64,000 nt of DNA from an uncultured Clostridia bacterium (GCA_948502395.1 CAOPES010000003.1:124001-188000), one strand, 5' to 3'; shown: positions 45,396 to 55,090, counted from the first letter of the stretch. Program-made: numbers and translations. Notes: generated by a model not told the origin, from the letters alone.

Positions 45396-45613
45396 TGAAA
45401 AAATTACTTATATGGCTAATTACACAATATCAAAAATACATTTCAAAATGGCTAAAAAGTAAAAACATAAATTGTAAATTCTATCCTAGTTGCTCAGAAT
45501 ACACTAAACAAGCAATAGAAAAGTATGGAGCAATAAAAGGGCTAACACTAGGAATATGTAGAATTATAAGATGTAATCCTTTTTCAAAAGGTGGATATGA
45601 TCCATTAAAATAG
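45395..45613 (+). CDS. yidD: Membrane protein insertion efficiency factor YidD
   Basis: 72 aa. Has YQKYIS, CKFYPSCSEYTKQAIEKYG and RIIRCNPFSKGGYDPL with the conserved cysteines of the family. It starts on the last base of rnpA (translational coupling) and precedes yidC, its functional partner. Confidence 0.96.
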   Translation: MKKLLIWLITQYQKYISKWLKSKNINCKFYPSCSEYTKQAIEKYGAIKGLTLGICRIIRCNPFSKGGYDPLK

Positions 45614-45630
45614 AACAAGGAGGAAAATAA

Positions 45631-46527
45631 ATGTTTCAACTATTTGCAAACATATTTGGTTATTTGCTACAACTAATGTATACACTAGTAAATAACTACG
45701 GATTAGCAATAATCATATTTACAGTAGTAATAAAAATATTATTATTACCATTATCAATAAAACAACAGAGAACAATGAAAAAAAGTGCCGAATTACAAGA
45801 AAAAATGAAAGTAATTCAATTCAAATATAAAAATGACCCAGAGAAAATGAACCAAGAAATAATGGAACTATACAAAACAGAAAAAATGAACCCATTTAGT
45901 GGATGTTTAACAGCAATTGTACAAATGTTGCTATTAATATCAATATTCTATTTAGTAAGATGTCCATTAACATATATGGAAAAAATACCACAAGATAATA
46001 TAAATACATATATACAACAACTAAAAGAAGCAGAAAAGCCAGTAAGTGAAGTATATCCAGAAATAGACTTAATAAGAGAATACGAATATTTAAAAGAAAA
46101 AAATCCAGAAGACAGCAATGTAGAAAAAATGAATATTCAAATGAACTTATTTGGACTAGATTTAAGCAAAATACCACAACAAAATATGTCAGACTATACA
46201 GTATATATAATTCCTGTATTATATATATTATCATCATTTATCTCTATAAGACTAACAACATCAATGCAAGCAAAGCAACAAAATAAAGATAAAAAGCAAG
46301 AAGAACCAATTATAGACGGTGAAACAGGAAAAGCACTGGTAGAAAAACCAGAAGAAAACGAATTAGATGCAGTTATGCAAACAAATAAAATGATGTCTTG
46401 GATGATGCCAATATTATCTATTTCAATAGCATTTGTCGCACCACTAGGACTAGCATTATATTGGTTAATGAACAACATATTAATGATAATTGAAAGATTA
46501 GTTCTAGATAAAGTAGTAAAATCCTAA
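45631..46527 (+). CDS. yidC: Membrane protein insertase YidC/OxaI/SpoIIIJ
   Basis: 298 aa. Hydrophobic helices near 15-35, 95-115, 190-210 and 240-285, with the conserved cytoplasmic KQQRTMKKSAELQEKM hairpin and MNPFSGCL. No obvious lipoprotein cysteine at the N-terminus. Inserts membrane proteins with or without Sec. AAGGAGG precedes the ATG. Confidence 0.95.
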   Translation: MFQLFANIFGYLLQLMYTLVNNYGLAIIIFTVVIKILLLPLSIKQQRTMKKSAELQEKMKVIQFKYKNDPEKMNQEIMELYKTEKMNPFSGCLTAIVQMLLLISIFYLVRCPLTYMEKIPQDNINTYIQQLKEAEKPVSEVYPEIDLIREYEYLKEKNPEDSNVEKMNIQMNLFGLDLSKIPQQNMSDYTVYIIPVLYILSSFISIRLTTSMQAKQQNKDKKQEEPIIDGETGKALVEKPEENELDAVMQTNKMMSWMMPILSISIAFVAPLGLALYWLMNNILMIIERLVLDKVVKS

Positions 46528-46541
46528 GGAGGTGCCAGTTA

Positions 46542-47240
46542 ATGGCAAAAAGTATTATTTCAGAAGGAAAAACGACAAACGAAGCAATAGAAAAAGGACT
46601 AAAAGAATTAAAAGTTTCTAAAAAAATGGTAGATATAAAAGTCTTAGAAAACGAAGACAAACGTAGTTTTTTCAGCATTTTAGCACCAAGAGTTGTAAAA
46701 GTAGAATTAACAGTAAAAGAAAATGTAAAAGAAAAACAAAAAGAAGTACCAGTACCTAAAAAAGAAATTAATTTAACAGAGCAAGAAGTAGAAAAAGCAG
46801 CAGAAAGAGTAGAAAAATTTATAAAAGAAATAAAAACAGAACTACCAGAAGATGCAACATACAACATAGAAAAAACATCAAAAGGGCTTGAAGTAAGCAT
46901 AAATAGCAAAGATTTAGGATATTTAATAGGATATAGGGGAGAAACCTTATATGCAATGCAAAGTATATTATCAGCAATTGCAAGCAAAGGAAATCAAAAC
47001 AGAATTAGAGTAATATTAGACATTGAAGGCTACAAAGCAAAAAGAGAAAAAACATTAGAAGAATTGGCTGAAAAAGTAGCTAAAACAGTAATAAGAACAA
47101 GAAAACCTGTAAAATTAGAGCCAATGCAAGCATATGAAAGAAAAATAATACATAGCAAATTACAAGGAAATCCTAAAATAGAAACAATAAGCGAAGGACA
47201 AGAACCACACAGAAGAATAGTAATATCGCTAAAAAAATAA
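46542..47240 (+). CDS. jag: Jag/KhpB RNA-binding protein
   Basis: 232 aa. Jag-N domain (ISEGKTTNEAIEKGLKEL), a linker, a KH domain with LIGYRGETLYAMQ, and an R3H domain ending PHRRIVISL. It binds RNA as part of the KhpA-KhpB type pair and is named for its place after spoIIIJ. AGGAGGTG precedes the ATG. Confidence 0.95.
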   Translation: MAKSIISEGKTTNEAIEKGLKELKVSKKMVDIKVLENEDKRSFFSILAPRVVKVELTVKENVKEKQKEVPVPKKEINLTEQEVEKAAERVEKFIKEIKTELPEDATYNIEKTSKGLEVSINSKDLGYLIGYRGETLYAMQSILSAIASKGNQNRIRVILDIEGYKAKREKTLEELAEKVAKTVIRTRKPVKLEPMQAYERKIIHSKLQGNPKIETISEGQEPHRRIVISLKK

Positions 47241-47260
47241 TTTAATAAATAAAATCGGAG

Positions 47261-47316
47261 GTCAAAGGTCGGATTTTACAATAAAAATGTAAATTCTATC
47301 TTTGACTCTTTTTTTG
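47261..47316 (+). terminator. Terminator between jag and mnmE
   Basis: GTCAAAG (47261-47267) pairs with CTTTGAC (47300-47306), followed by TCTTTTTTTG. An inner AAAATC / GATTTT pairing could compete with it, so attenuation of mnmE is possible. Confidence 0.65.
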
Positions 47317-47334
47317 TATAAGGAGAGAATAAAA

Positions 47335-48709
47335 ATGGAAAAAACAATCGCGTCAATCTCTACGGCACCTCGGAATTGGGGGAATTGGAATAATAAGAAT
47401 GAGTGGAGAAAAATGTTTTGAAATATTAGAAAAAATATTTGAGCAAAAAAACAAACAATCAATAGAAGACATCAAAGGATATAGCATAAAATACGGAAAT
47501 ATAGTGGAAAATGGAGTAGTTGTAGATGAAGTACTAGTATCATACTTTAAAGCTCCTAAAAGCTATACAACCGAGAATATGTGCGAAATAAATTCACATG
47601 GTGGAAATATAATAGTTAAAAAAATATTAGAATTATGCTTGAAAAATGGAGCGGAACTAGCAGAGCCAGGTGAATTCACCAAAAGAGCATTTTTAAATGG
47701 AAGAATTGACCTATTACAGGCAGAGTCAGTAATAGACGTAATTAATGCTAAATCGGAAAGAGAAGCAAAAACTGGAATAAAGCAACTAGAAGGCTTTTTA
47801 TCAAAAGAAATAGCAGATATTAAGCAAGAAATAATGAATGTAATGATAAATATAGAAGTTGCAATTGATTATCCAGAGTACGATGTAGACGATGTTACGA
47901 TTAATCAAATTAAAGAAATGTTAGAGAATACAGAAATCAAATTGAAAAAGCTAGAAAAAAGCTTTGATAACGGAAAAATAATTAAAGAAGGCATAAAAAC
48001 AGCAATAATAGGAAGGCCAAATGCAGGAAAATCATCACTTTTAAATGCAATTTTAAAGGAAAATAGGGCAATAGTTACAGAATATGAAGGAACAACAAGA
48101 GATACAATTGAAGAATTCGTAAATATAAATGGAATTCCATTAAAATTAATAGATACAGCTGGAATAAGGGAAACATCAGATGAAGTGGAAAAAATAGGAG
48201 TTGCAAAATCAAGGGAAATAGCAGAAACAGCGGATTTAGTAATTGCAATATTCGATAGTTCAAAAGATTTAACAGAAGAAGATATGGAAATATTGGAACT
48301 GGCGAAAAGCAAGAAATCCGTAATAATATTAAACAAAATCGACTTGAAATCTAAAATAAATGAAGAAACACCTGAATTGAAAAGGGCAAGTGATTGTATA
48401 ATTAAAATTTCAGCTTTAAATAAAATAGGAATTGAAAAATTGTATGATGAAATTACAAATTTATTTAATTTAAACCAAATAAATGTAGATAATGAAATTG
48501 TAATTACAAATATTAGGCATAAAAATTTAATAACAAAAGCGATAGAAAGTGTAAAAAAGACAAAAGAGACAATTGAAAATCAAATGCCATTAGATATTAT
48601 AGCAATATTTATAAAAGATATTTTAGAAGATTTAGGAAATATAACAGGAGAAGTTGTAACTGAAAATATTATAGATGAAATTTTTGCCAAGTTCTGTTTA
48701 GGAAAATAA
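47335..48709 (+). CDS. mnmE: tRNA modification GTPase MnmE, +1 frameshift at CGG near start
   Basis: About 457 aa when joined, normal for the family. AAGGAGAG precedes ATG 47335, and the first twelve codons read MEKTIASISTAP. An in-frame CGG (47371-47373) follows; zero frame stops 15 codons later, while skipping the C gives GIGGIGIIRMSG, the conserved start of MnmE. The rest is intact: GRPNAGKSSLLNAI, the EGTTRDTIEE switch, DTAGIR, NKID and the C-terminal FCLGK whose cysteine is conserved. With MnmG it makes the cmnm5/mnm5 group on wobble U34 of tRNAs such as those reading GGA, AGA and AAA. A housekeeping gene broken only at CGG argues against simple decay. Confidence 0.93.
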
Positions 48710-48954
48710 TACAAAACAGACGCGCGAAAATCAAAAATAAATGGTTTTTATATAAAAGTAGTGTAATTTTATATTAAACAAATGAAAATGGGAATATGGC
48801 GAATTTGAAAACAAATATGAAACTGTAATAAATTTGAGGATAAATGTAAAATGTAGTCGTTTTTCAAAAATGAAACCAATTGTACTAGTTTTTTAACCGA
48901 ACATAAATACGAAGTGACATAATCTTAAATTAACATAAATATAATGTTCGCTTT

Positions 48955-48971
48955 TTCGACAAAATTCGACA
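48955..48971. promoter_or_regulatory. Tandem Spo0A-type boxes in the origin region
   Basis: TTCGACA at 48955-48961 and 48965-48971, 10 bp apart, within a longer stretch identical to that at 37134-37152. TTGACA follows 2 bp later, but no -10 is obvious. Confidence 0.5.
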
Positions 48972-49162
48972 AATTGACAAACACGTTGGTAGAGGCGAAA
49001 GAGAGAGTAAAAAATAAAATGCAGAGCAATCAACTAATTGGTATAGAAATACAACTAAGTAAGACAAACGTGATTTTCTTGTTTCATATGGAAGTGGAAC
49101 AATTGCTGTGGAACATTAGAAAAATTTAAAATATGAAAATAAAATAAATAAAAAATATGTCA

Positions 49163-49225
49163 GGGAGGAGTGTCCCCATTGGCAATAAATTGCCAAAAAG
49201 GTCCGTCCCCGATGGCAATAAAAGG
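49163..49225. repeat. GTCCCC hairpin repeat before mnmG
   Basis: Hairpin ATTGGCAAT / AATTGCCAA flanked by GTGTCCCC and GTCCGTCCCC. Similar in layout to 37780-37853 (GTCCC, hairpin, AAAAGG, CGTCCCC). It lies just ahead of the mnmG ribosome binding site. Confidence 0.6.
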
Positions 49226-49234
49226 AGAAGAAAG

Positions 49235-51130
49235 ATGGAGTTAAAAAAAGGTGAATATTTTGCAGGAGATTATGATGTGGCAGTTATTGGCGCTGGGCAT
49301 GCTGGTTGCGAAGCTGGACTTGCAGCTGCTAGATTAGGAATGAAGACTTTGATTTTTTCAATAAGTCTAGAAGCTATAGCTAATATGCCATGTAATCCAC
49401 ATATTGGTGGAAGCTCAAAAGGTCATCTGGTTAGAGAGATTGATGCACTAGGTGGAGAGATGGGCAAAAATATTGATAAGACTATGATACAGATTAAGAT
49501 GTTAAATACTTCGAAGGGACCAGCGGTTCATTCGTTGAGAGCGCAGGCTGATAGGAAGAGATATCAGGCGGAAATGAAGCATACATTAGAGAAACAGGAG
49601 AATCTTGAAGTTAAACAGGGAGAAATTGTGGATATCTTTACCGAAAATGGACAAGTTAAGGCGATTAAAACAGATTTAGGGGCAATTTATAATGTAAAGG
49701 CTGTAATAGTTGCTACTGGAACTTATTTAAAAGGGAAGATTTTTATTGGTGAATATTCTAAGGAGAGTGGCCCAGATGGTGTTGCAGCAGCAAACCAATT
49801 ATCAGAGGCGTTGAAAAGAATGGGAATAGAGCTTATAAGGTTTAAAACTGGTACTCCTGCTAGAATAAATAGAAGAAGTATTGATTTTAGTAAAATGGAG
49901 GTCCAAAAGGGAGATCAAGGCATAGAAGCATTTTCTTTTGAGAATGAACCTAAGGATTTTGAACAAGTAGATTGCTATTTAACATACACAAATGAAGAAA
50001 CTCATAAAATAATTAGAGAGAATTTACAAAGGTCGCCACTATATGCTGGAATGATTGAAGGTACAGGGCCTAGATATTGCCCATCAATAGAGGATAAAGT
50101 TGTAAGATTTAGCGATAAACCAAGACATCAAGCTTTTGTAGAGCCAGTTGGACTAGATACAGAGGAAATGTATATACAAGGAATAAGTTCTTCATTGCCA
50201 GAAGATGTACAAATAGCTTTATATCATACAATTCCTGGATTAGAAAAAGCTGAGTTTACAAGACCAGCATATGCAATAGAATATGATTGTATAGACCCTT
50301 CAAATTTAAAATTATCGCTAGAATATAAAGGGATAAGCGGATTATTTATGGCTGGTCAAATAAATGGTACATCAGGATATGAAGAAGCAGCTTGTCAAGG
50401 CTTAATTGCGGGGATAAATAGTGCAAGAAAAATAAAAGGACAAGAACCTGTTATTTTAGATAGAACCCAAGGTTATATAGGTGTTTTAATTGATGATATT
50501 GTTACAAAAGGAACAAACGAACCATACAGAATGATGACTTCTAGAGCAGAATACAGGCTATTACTAAGACAAGACAATGCAGATTTAAGGCTAACTCCAA
50601 TTGGTTATGAAGTTGGACTAATATCAAAAGAAAGATATGAAAAGTTCGAAACTAAAAGGGCAAATATAGAAAAAGAAGTAAAAAGGTTAAGAGAATTAAC
50701 AGTAAAACCAACAAAGGAAGTTAATGAATTATTAACTAACAATGGTACATCAGAGCTTACAACAGGTACAAAAATGGCTGAATTGCTAAAAAGAACAGAG
50801 TTAACATACGACAAATTGGCACAAATAGACAGCCAAAGGCCAGAACTTACAAAACAAGAAAGAGAAGAAGTGGAAATACAAATAAAATATGAAGGATATA
50901 TCAAACTACAAGAAGGTCAAGTTGAAAAGTTTAAAAACTTAGAAACAAAAATGTTATCAGAAGAACTAGATTATGATAAAATAAAAGGAATTAGTTTAGA
51001 AGGAAGACAAAAGTTAAACAAATTCAAACCACGTTCAATTGGCCAAGCATCAAGAATATCAGGAGTTTCACCAGCTGATATATCAGTACTATTAGTATAT
51101 TTAAAACAAATGAAAGGAAATACAAAGTAA
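49235..51130 (+). CDS. mnmG: tRNA uridine-5-carboxymethylaminomethyl synthase subunit MnmG
   Basis: 631 aa from ATG 49235 with AAAGGAGAAG upstream; the longer open frame only translates the GTCCCC repeat. FAD-binding start YDVAVIGAGHAGCEAGLAAARLG, NPHIGGSSKGHLVREIDALGGEM, RFKTGTPARINRRS, and the C-terminal helical domain that binds MnmE. Forms the MnmEG complex that modifies wobble U34. It overlaps no gene and ends 1 bp before rsmG. Confidence 0.97.
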   Translation: MELKKGEYFAGDYDVAVIGAGHAGCEAGLAAARLGMKTLIFSISLEAIANMPCNPHIGGSSKGHLVREIDALGGEMGKNIDKTMIQIKMLNTSKGPAVHSLRAQADRKRYQAEMKHTLEKQENLEVKQGEIVDIFTENGQVKAIKTDLGAIYNVKAVIVATGTYLKGKIFIGEYSKESGPDGVAAANQLSEALKRMGIELIRFKTGTPARINRRSIDFSKMEVQKGDQGIEAFSFENEPKDFEQVDCYLTYTNEETHKIIRENLQRSPLYAGMIEGTGPRYCPSIEDKVVRFSDKPRHQAFVEPVGLDTEEMYIQGISSSLPEDVQIALYHTIPGLEKAEFTRPAYAIEYDCIDPSNLKLSLEYKGISGLFMAGQINGTSGYEEAACQGLIAGINSARKIKGQEPVILDRTQGYIGVLIDDIVTKGTNEPYRMMTSRAEYRLLLRQDNADLRLTPIGYEVGLISKERYEKFETKRANIEKEVKRLRELTVKPTKEVNELLTNNGTSELTTGTKMAELLKRTELTYDKLAQIDSQRPELTKQEREEVEIQIKYEGYIKLQEGQVEKFKNLETKMLSEELDYDKIKGISLEGRQKLNKFKPRSIGQASRISGVSPADISVLLVYLKQMKGNTK

Positions 51131-51131
51131 T

Positions 51132-51854
51132 ATGGAAATAGAAAAATTTGAAGAAATTCTTAATAAACATTTAAAAGAAATAAATATAGAGTTGAAAAAA
51201 GAACAAACAGAAAAATTCTATAAATATATGAACTTATTATTAGAATGGAATGAAAAAATAAACTTAACAGCAATTACAGAACCAGAAGAAGTAATTTTAA
51301 AGCATTTTGTAGATTCATTAACAATATCTAAATACATAGAAAAAGGTACAAAGTTAATAGATATGGGAACAGGTGCAGGATTTCCAGGAATACCACTTAA
51401 AATTCTAAGAGATGATATTGAAATAACATTAGCGGATTCATTAAATAAAAGAATAAACTTTTTAAATGAAGTTATTAAAGAATTAAACCTAAAAAATATT
51501 CAAACAGTACACACAAGAGCAGAAGAGTTTGGAAAAAACAAAAAATACAGAGAAAGCTTTGATATTGCAACATCAAGAGCAGTAGCAAACCTTTCAACAT
51601 TATCTGAATACTTAATACCACTAGTAAAACCAAGTGGAAAAACAATATGTATGAAAGGTTCAGAGATAAAAGAAGAAGTAGAAATGGCAAGAAAAGCAAT
51701 AGAAATTCTTGGTGGAAAAATAGAACAAGAAGAAAGTTTTAACCTACCAAATAGTGATATGAAAAGGAATGTGATAATTATAAAAAAAGTAAAGAACACA
51801 CCGGCTAAATACCCTAGAAAACCAGGTATGCCGGCAAAAGAACCAATTAAATAG
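51132..51854 (+). CDS. rsmG: 16S rRNA (guanine527-N7)-methyltransferase RsmG
   Basis: 240 aa. SAM-binding motif LIDMGTGAGFPGIPLKI, ADSLNKRINFL, TSRAVANLSTLSEY and a basic C-terminal end. Methylates G527 of 16S rRNA. The ATG follows the mnmG stop by one base, indicating coupling. Confidence 0.96.
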   Translation: MEIEKFEEILNKHLKEINIELKKEQTEKFYKYMNLLLEWNEKINLTAITEPEEVILKHFVDSLTISKYIEKGTKLIDMGTGAGFPGIPLKILRDDIEITLADSLNKRINFLNEVIKELNLKNIQTVHTRAEEFGKNKKYRESFDIATSRAVANLSTLSEYLIPLVKPSGKTICMKGSEIKEEVEMARKAIEILGGKIEQEESFNLPNSDMKRNVIIIKKVKNTPAKYPRKPGMPAKEPIK

Positions 51855-51996
51855 AACGCAAAAAAAGCTAGAAAAAAAGTCAAAAAATTTCTCTAAATTT
51901 ATTGACTTTTTTATTATATTTATATATTATAGAAGTAGAAATGAAAGCGACTAAGGAGTAAAAATTTACTATTGAATAAAACGGGAGGCAATTAAA

Positions 51997-52785
51997 TTGG
52001 GAAAAATAATATCAGTAGCTAATCAAAAAGGTGGAGTAGGAAAAACAACAACAACAGTTAATTTAGGAACTATCCTAGCAAAAAAAGGGAAAAAAGTACT
52101 ATTAATAGATGCAGACCCACAAGGCAATGCAACAAGTGGGCTAGGAGTAGAAAAAGAAGTAGAAAATACAACATATGACATACTAGTAAATGACGTAACA
52201 ATGGAAGAAACAATACAAGACTCATCAATAAAAAACCTAAAAGTATGTCCAGCAAATATGAGCCTAGCAGGAGCAGAAGTAGAACTAGTTTCAATGATGT
52301 CAAGAGAGCAAAGACTAAAAGAAAAACTAGAAGAAGTAAAAGACAAATTTGATTATATCCTAATAGATTGTCCACCATCATTAGGATTAATAACACTAAA
52401 CTCATTTACAGCATCAAACAGTGTATTAATACCAGTGCAATGTGAATACTTTGCGTTAGAAGGACTAGGACAACTACTAAACACAATAGAAAGAGTAAGA
52501 AAATACCTAAATAAAGAAATACAAATAGAAGGTGCATTGCTAACAATGTATGACGCAAGAACAAATCTTTCAAACCAAGTAGTAAAAGAAGTAAAAAAAT
52601 ACTTCAATGACAAAGTATACAAAACAGTAATACCAAGAAATGTAAGACTAAGCGAAGCTCCAAGCTATGGAATGCCAATAACAGAATATGATGCACGTTC
52701 AAAAGGAGCAAAAAGCTATGTAAAATTTGCAAGAGAATTTTTAAAAGCAAATGAAGAAGAAAGAAAAGCAAAACATATGGGATAA
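51997..52785 (+). CDS. parA: Chromosome partitioning ATPase ParA (Soj)
   Basis: 262 aa. TTG start after GGGAGG. Deviant Walker A NQKGGVGKTTTTVNLG, DADPQGNATSGLG, and DYILIDCPPSLG. Binds DNA as an ATP dimer and, with ParB, segregates origins and in related species regulates DnaA. Directly followed by parB. Confidence 0.96.
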   Translation: MGKIISVANQKGGVGKTTTTVNLGTILAKKGKKVLLIDADPQGNATSGLGVEKEVENTTYDILVNDVTMEETIQDSSIKNLKVCPANMSLAGAEVELVSMMSREQRLKEKLEEVKDKFDYILIDCPPSLGLITLNSFTASNSVLIPVQCEYFALEGLGQLLNTIERVRKYLNKEIQIEGALLTMYDARTNLSNQVVKEVKKYFNDKVYKTVIPRNVRLSEAPSYGMPITEYDARSKGAKSYVKFAREFLKANEEERKAKHMG

Positions 52786-52854
52786 AACTTCAAAATATAA
52801 AATAGGGGATTTTATAAAAATGAATAACCAAAATAAGATATAGGGGGAATTAAA

Positions 52855-53694
52855 ATGGCAAAAATGACAGGATTAGGAAAAGGCCTAGATGCACTATTTG
52901 GACCAGCACCAGAAGAAGAACAACAACAAGAAAATGACATACTAAAAACACTAAAAATAACAGAAGTAGAACCAAACAGAGACCAACCAAGAAAGAGATT
53001 TGACCAAGAAGCATTGGAAGAATTAGCTCAATCAATATCAGAATATGGATTAATACAACCAATAGTAGTAACAAAAAAAGATGGATATTACAGCATAATA
53101 GCAGGAGAAAGAAGATGGAGAGCATCTAAAATAGCTGGAAAAACAGAAATACCAGCAATAATAAGAGAAGATGATGAAAAGATAAACTCAGAAATATCAT
53201 TAATAGAAAATATGCAAAGAGAAGACTTAAACCCAGTAGAAAAAGCAATGGGAATAAAAACACTAATTGATAACTATGGAATGTCACAAGAAGAAGTTGC
53301 AAAAAAACTAGGAAAAGGTAGAAGCACAGTAGCTAACTGGGTAAGAGTACTAAATTTGGAACCACGTGTATTAGAAATGGCAAAAGAGGGTAAAATAACA
53401 GAAGGACACTGCAAAGCACTACTTGCAATAACAGACCCTGAAAAACAATATCAAACAGCAATACATATGTTAGAAAGAAATCAAACAGTAAGACAAATAG
53501 AGAAAAAATCAAAAATAAAACAAACAACAGAAGAAGAAAAAAGAAACCACGTACTATACAAAAGTATAGAAAACACATTCCAAGGATTTTTCGGGTCAAA
53601 AGTAAGATTAGACGCAGGAAGAAGACGTGGAAAAATAATAATAGAATATACATCAAATGATGACTTAGAGAGAATATTGGGATTAATACAATAG
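52855..53694 (+). CDS. parB: Chromosome partitioning protein ParB (Spo0J)
   Basis: 279 aa. N-terminal GLGKGLDALFGP (ParA-stimulating), CTP-binding motifs DQPRKRFD, GERRWRASKIAG and IENMQREDLNP, the helix-turn-helix SQEEVAKKLGKGRSTVANWVR, and a C-terminal dimer domain. It loads at parS and slides as a CTP clamp. I did not find a parS site in the window by eye. Confidence 0.96.
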   Translation: MAKMTGLGKGLDALFGPAPEEEQQQENDILKTLKITEVEPNRDQPRKRFDQEALEELAQSISEYGLIQPIVVTKKDGYYSIIAGERRWRASKIAGKTEIPAIIREDDEKINSEISLIENMQREDLNPVEKAMGIKTLIDNYGMSQEEVAKKLGKGRSTVANWVRVLNLEPRVLEMAKEGKITEGHCKALLAITDPEKQYQTAIHMLERNQTVRQIEKKSKIKQTTEEEKRNHVLYKSIENTFQGFFGSKVRLDAGRRRGKIIIEYTSNDDLERILGLIQ

Positions 53695-53741
53695 TACATA
53701 ATCAGGTACAGCAACAATATGAAAAGAAAAGAGTTGATTAA

Positions 53742-54257
53742 ATGGAAGAAATAATTAATACCATAGGAGTGAACAATATAATAATTATATCACTTGCTAT
53801 AAACTTTATACTGTTAATAGCTTTTTTGGTGGCGATTGCAAAAATATCTAAATTAGATAAGAAATATAAAGAATTTATGCAAAAATTAGGAAATGGCAAA
53901 AATATAGAAGAAGATTTAGAAAATTACATGTATAGGGTTGATAGAGTTGAAAAACAAAATGGTGAGATAAATTCTATTATAAAAGGTTTGGATAAGGATT
54001 TAGAGAAGTGTATTCAGAAAATAGGTATTGTTAGGTATAATGCTTTTAAAGATGTGGGAAGCGATTTGAGCTTTACTCTTGCTTTGCTTGATGAGAATGA
54101 TGATGGTGTTGTGCTTAATGGTATTTATTCAAGGGAAATGTCAAATATTTATGCTAAGCCTGTGGAGAAGGGAAAATCAAATTATACTCTTTCAGAAGAA
54201 GAACAAGAAGCAATTAAAAAAGCTGTTGAGTTTAATGGAGTTCGAAAATTAAAATAA
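53742..54257 (+). CDS. DUF4446 family membrane protein
   Basis: 171 aa. One N-terminal helix (IIIISLAINFILLIAFLVAIA), a coiled region, then the conserved block IVRYNAFKDVGSDLSFTLALLDENDDGVVLNGIYSRE and a C-terminal LSEEEQEAI. This family typically follows parB in Clostridia. Function unknown. Confidence 0.88.
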   Translation: MEEIINTIGVNNIIIISLAINFILLIAFLVAIAKISKLDKKYKEFMQKLGNGKNIEEDLENYMYRVDRVEKQNGEINSIIKGLDKDLEKCIQKIGIVRYNAFKDVGSDLSFTLALLDENDDGVVLNGIYSREMSNIYAKPVEKGKSNYTLSEEEQEAIKKAVEFNGVRKLK

Positions 54258-54275
54258 AAAAGTTAAAAATTACTA

Positions 54276-54304
54276 TTGACAAATGTCTTTAAAAATGCTA
54301 ATAT
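54276..54304 (+). promoter_or_regulatory. Promoter of the tRNA-Ser pair
   Basis: -35 TTGACA (54276-54281), 17-bp spacer, -10 TAATAT (54299-54304). Confidence 0.75.
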
Positions 54305-54336
54305 AAATACTGTCGCTAGACATTTGTCTAAGATAT

Positions 54337-54428
<92 letters not shown>

Positions 54429-54482
54429 AACAATAAAGTTAGGTATTAACAATATTAAAATATCTAACTTTTATTTATAAAT

Positions 54483-54572
54483 GGAGATGTACCCAAGTGG
54501 TGAAGGGGACTGTTTGCTAAACAGTTAGGTCGAGAAATCGGCGCGGAGGTTCGAACCCTCTCATCTCCGCCA
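54483..54572 (+). tRNA. tRNA-Ser (anticodon GCT)
   Basis: 90-nt class II tRNA with encoded CCA; acceptor GGAGATG / CATCTCC, anticodon loop TTGCTAA. Confidence 0.96.
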
Positions 54573-54580
54573 ATACAACA

Positions 54581-54616
54581 AAAAGCTTTGGCTCAAAGAG
54601 AGCTAAAGCTTTTTTA
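54581..54616 (+). terminator. Terminator of the tRNA-Ser pair
   Basis: Stem AAAGCTTTGGCTC / GAGCTAAAGCTTT followed by a T run. Confidence 0.85.
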
Positions 54617-54639
54617 ATAAAAAATGGGAAAAATACATT

Positions 54640-54729
54640 ATGTACTATGATGAAAGTATAGAAATAGATTTTGAATTACCAGACTATATAATAGAAAATA
54701 TAGAAAACCTAATAAAAGCAAGAAAATAA
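54640..54729 (+). pseudogene. Short ORF, probable gene remnant
   Basis: 29 codons (MYYDESIEIDFELPDYIIE start) with no ribosome binding site. The acidic, well-formed peptide looks like a piece of a larger protein, but I cannot name it. Confidence 0.3.
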
Positions 54730-54777
54730 AAAAGATTTAAAGAGATATTGGAAAAATCTTATAAAAAATTAAAGAAA

Positions 54778-54818
54778 AGACAGCAAAGTGTATAAAACAC
54801 AATGCTGTTCTTTTTTTA
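54778..54818. terminator. Terminator-like hairpin
   Basis: ACAGCA / TGCTGT enclosing GTGT / ACAC, followed by TCTTTTTTT on the plus strand; lies between the remnant ORF and the convergent 51-aa gene. Confidence 0.75.
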
Positions 54819-54827
54819 TAAAGAAGA

Positions 54828-54983
54828 TTAACAAATAAAAACAATCACCAATATTAAAATAAAGGCTAATGATGTTTTAAATAGAATTTCTCCAATGCAG
54901 TGAAGCAAAGCCGTTAAAACAGCTAGCAACACTACCGCAAATATAAGTGCTAGACTTATCCGTAATAAAGATTTTATTTTCAT
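54828..54983 (-). CDS. Small membrane protein, 51 aa
   Basis: GGAGAAA precedes the ATG. Two hydrophobic helices (ISLALIFAVVLLAVLTALLH and SLAFILILVIVFIC). Codon 8 is a zero-frame CGG (54960-54962); a +1 shift there would give an 8-residue peptide. The promoter and leader resemble those of the 122-aa ORF at 55340-55708, so the two are likely paralogous loci. Function unknown. Confidence 0.55.
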   Translation of the reverse strand: MKIKSLLRISLALIFAVVLLAVLTALLHCIGEILFKTSLAFILILVIVFIC

Positions 54984-55090
54984 AAAGTTTCTCCTATAAT
55001 AGTTTTAATGTATTATATTGGCACTATTAGTCTCCTTCCTATTGTAAAGTGTTTAAATTTAATCACTTTAATAAATTTGCCACAAATTAT

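Larger units (their letters stand above)
48710..49234. other. mnmE-mnmG spacer with Spo0A-type boxes and a repeat
   Basis: About 525 bp. A 61-codon open frame inside shows no ribosome binding site or recognisable protein. Contains a tandem pair of TTCGACA boxes and, next to mnmG, a GTCCCC hairpin repeat. Otherwise AT-rich with no RNA I can name. Confidence 0.6.

Noticed and set aside
48944..49129. 61-codon open frame between mnmE and mnmG
   Set aside because: No ribosome binding site, low-complexity Lys/Ser/Asn peptide with no family resemblance, and it begins within the Spo0A-type box region.
49157..49234. N-terminal extension of mnmG
   Set aside because: It translates the GTCCCC hairpin repeat; the ATG at 49235 has a good ribosome binding site and gives the family-standard start.
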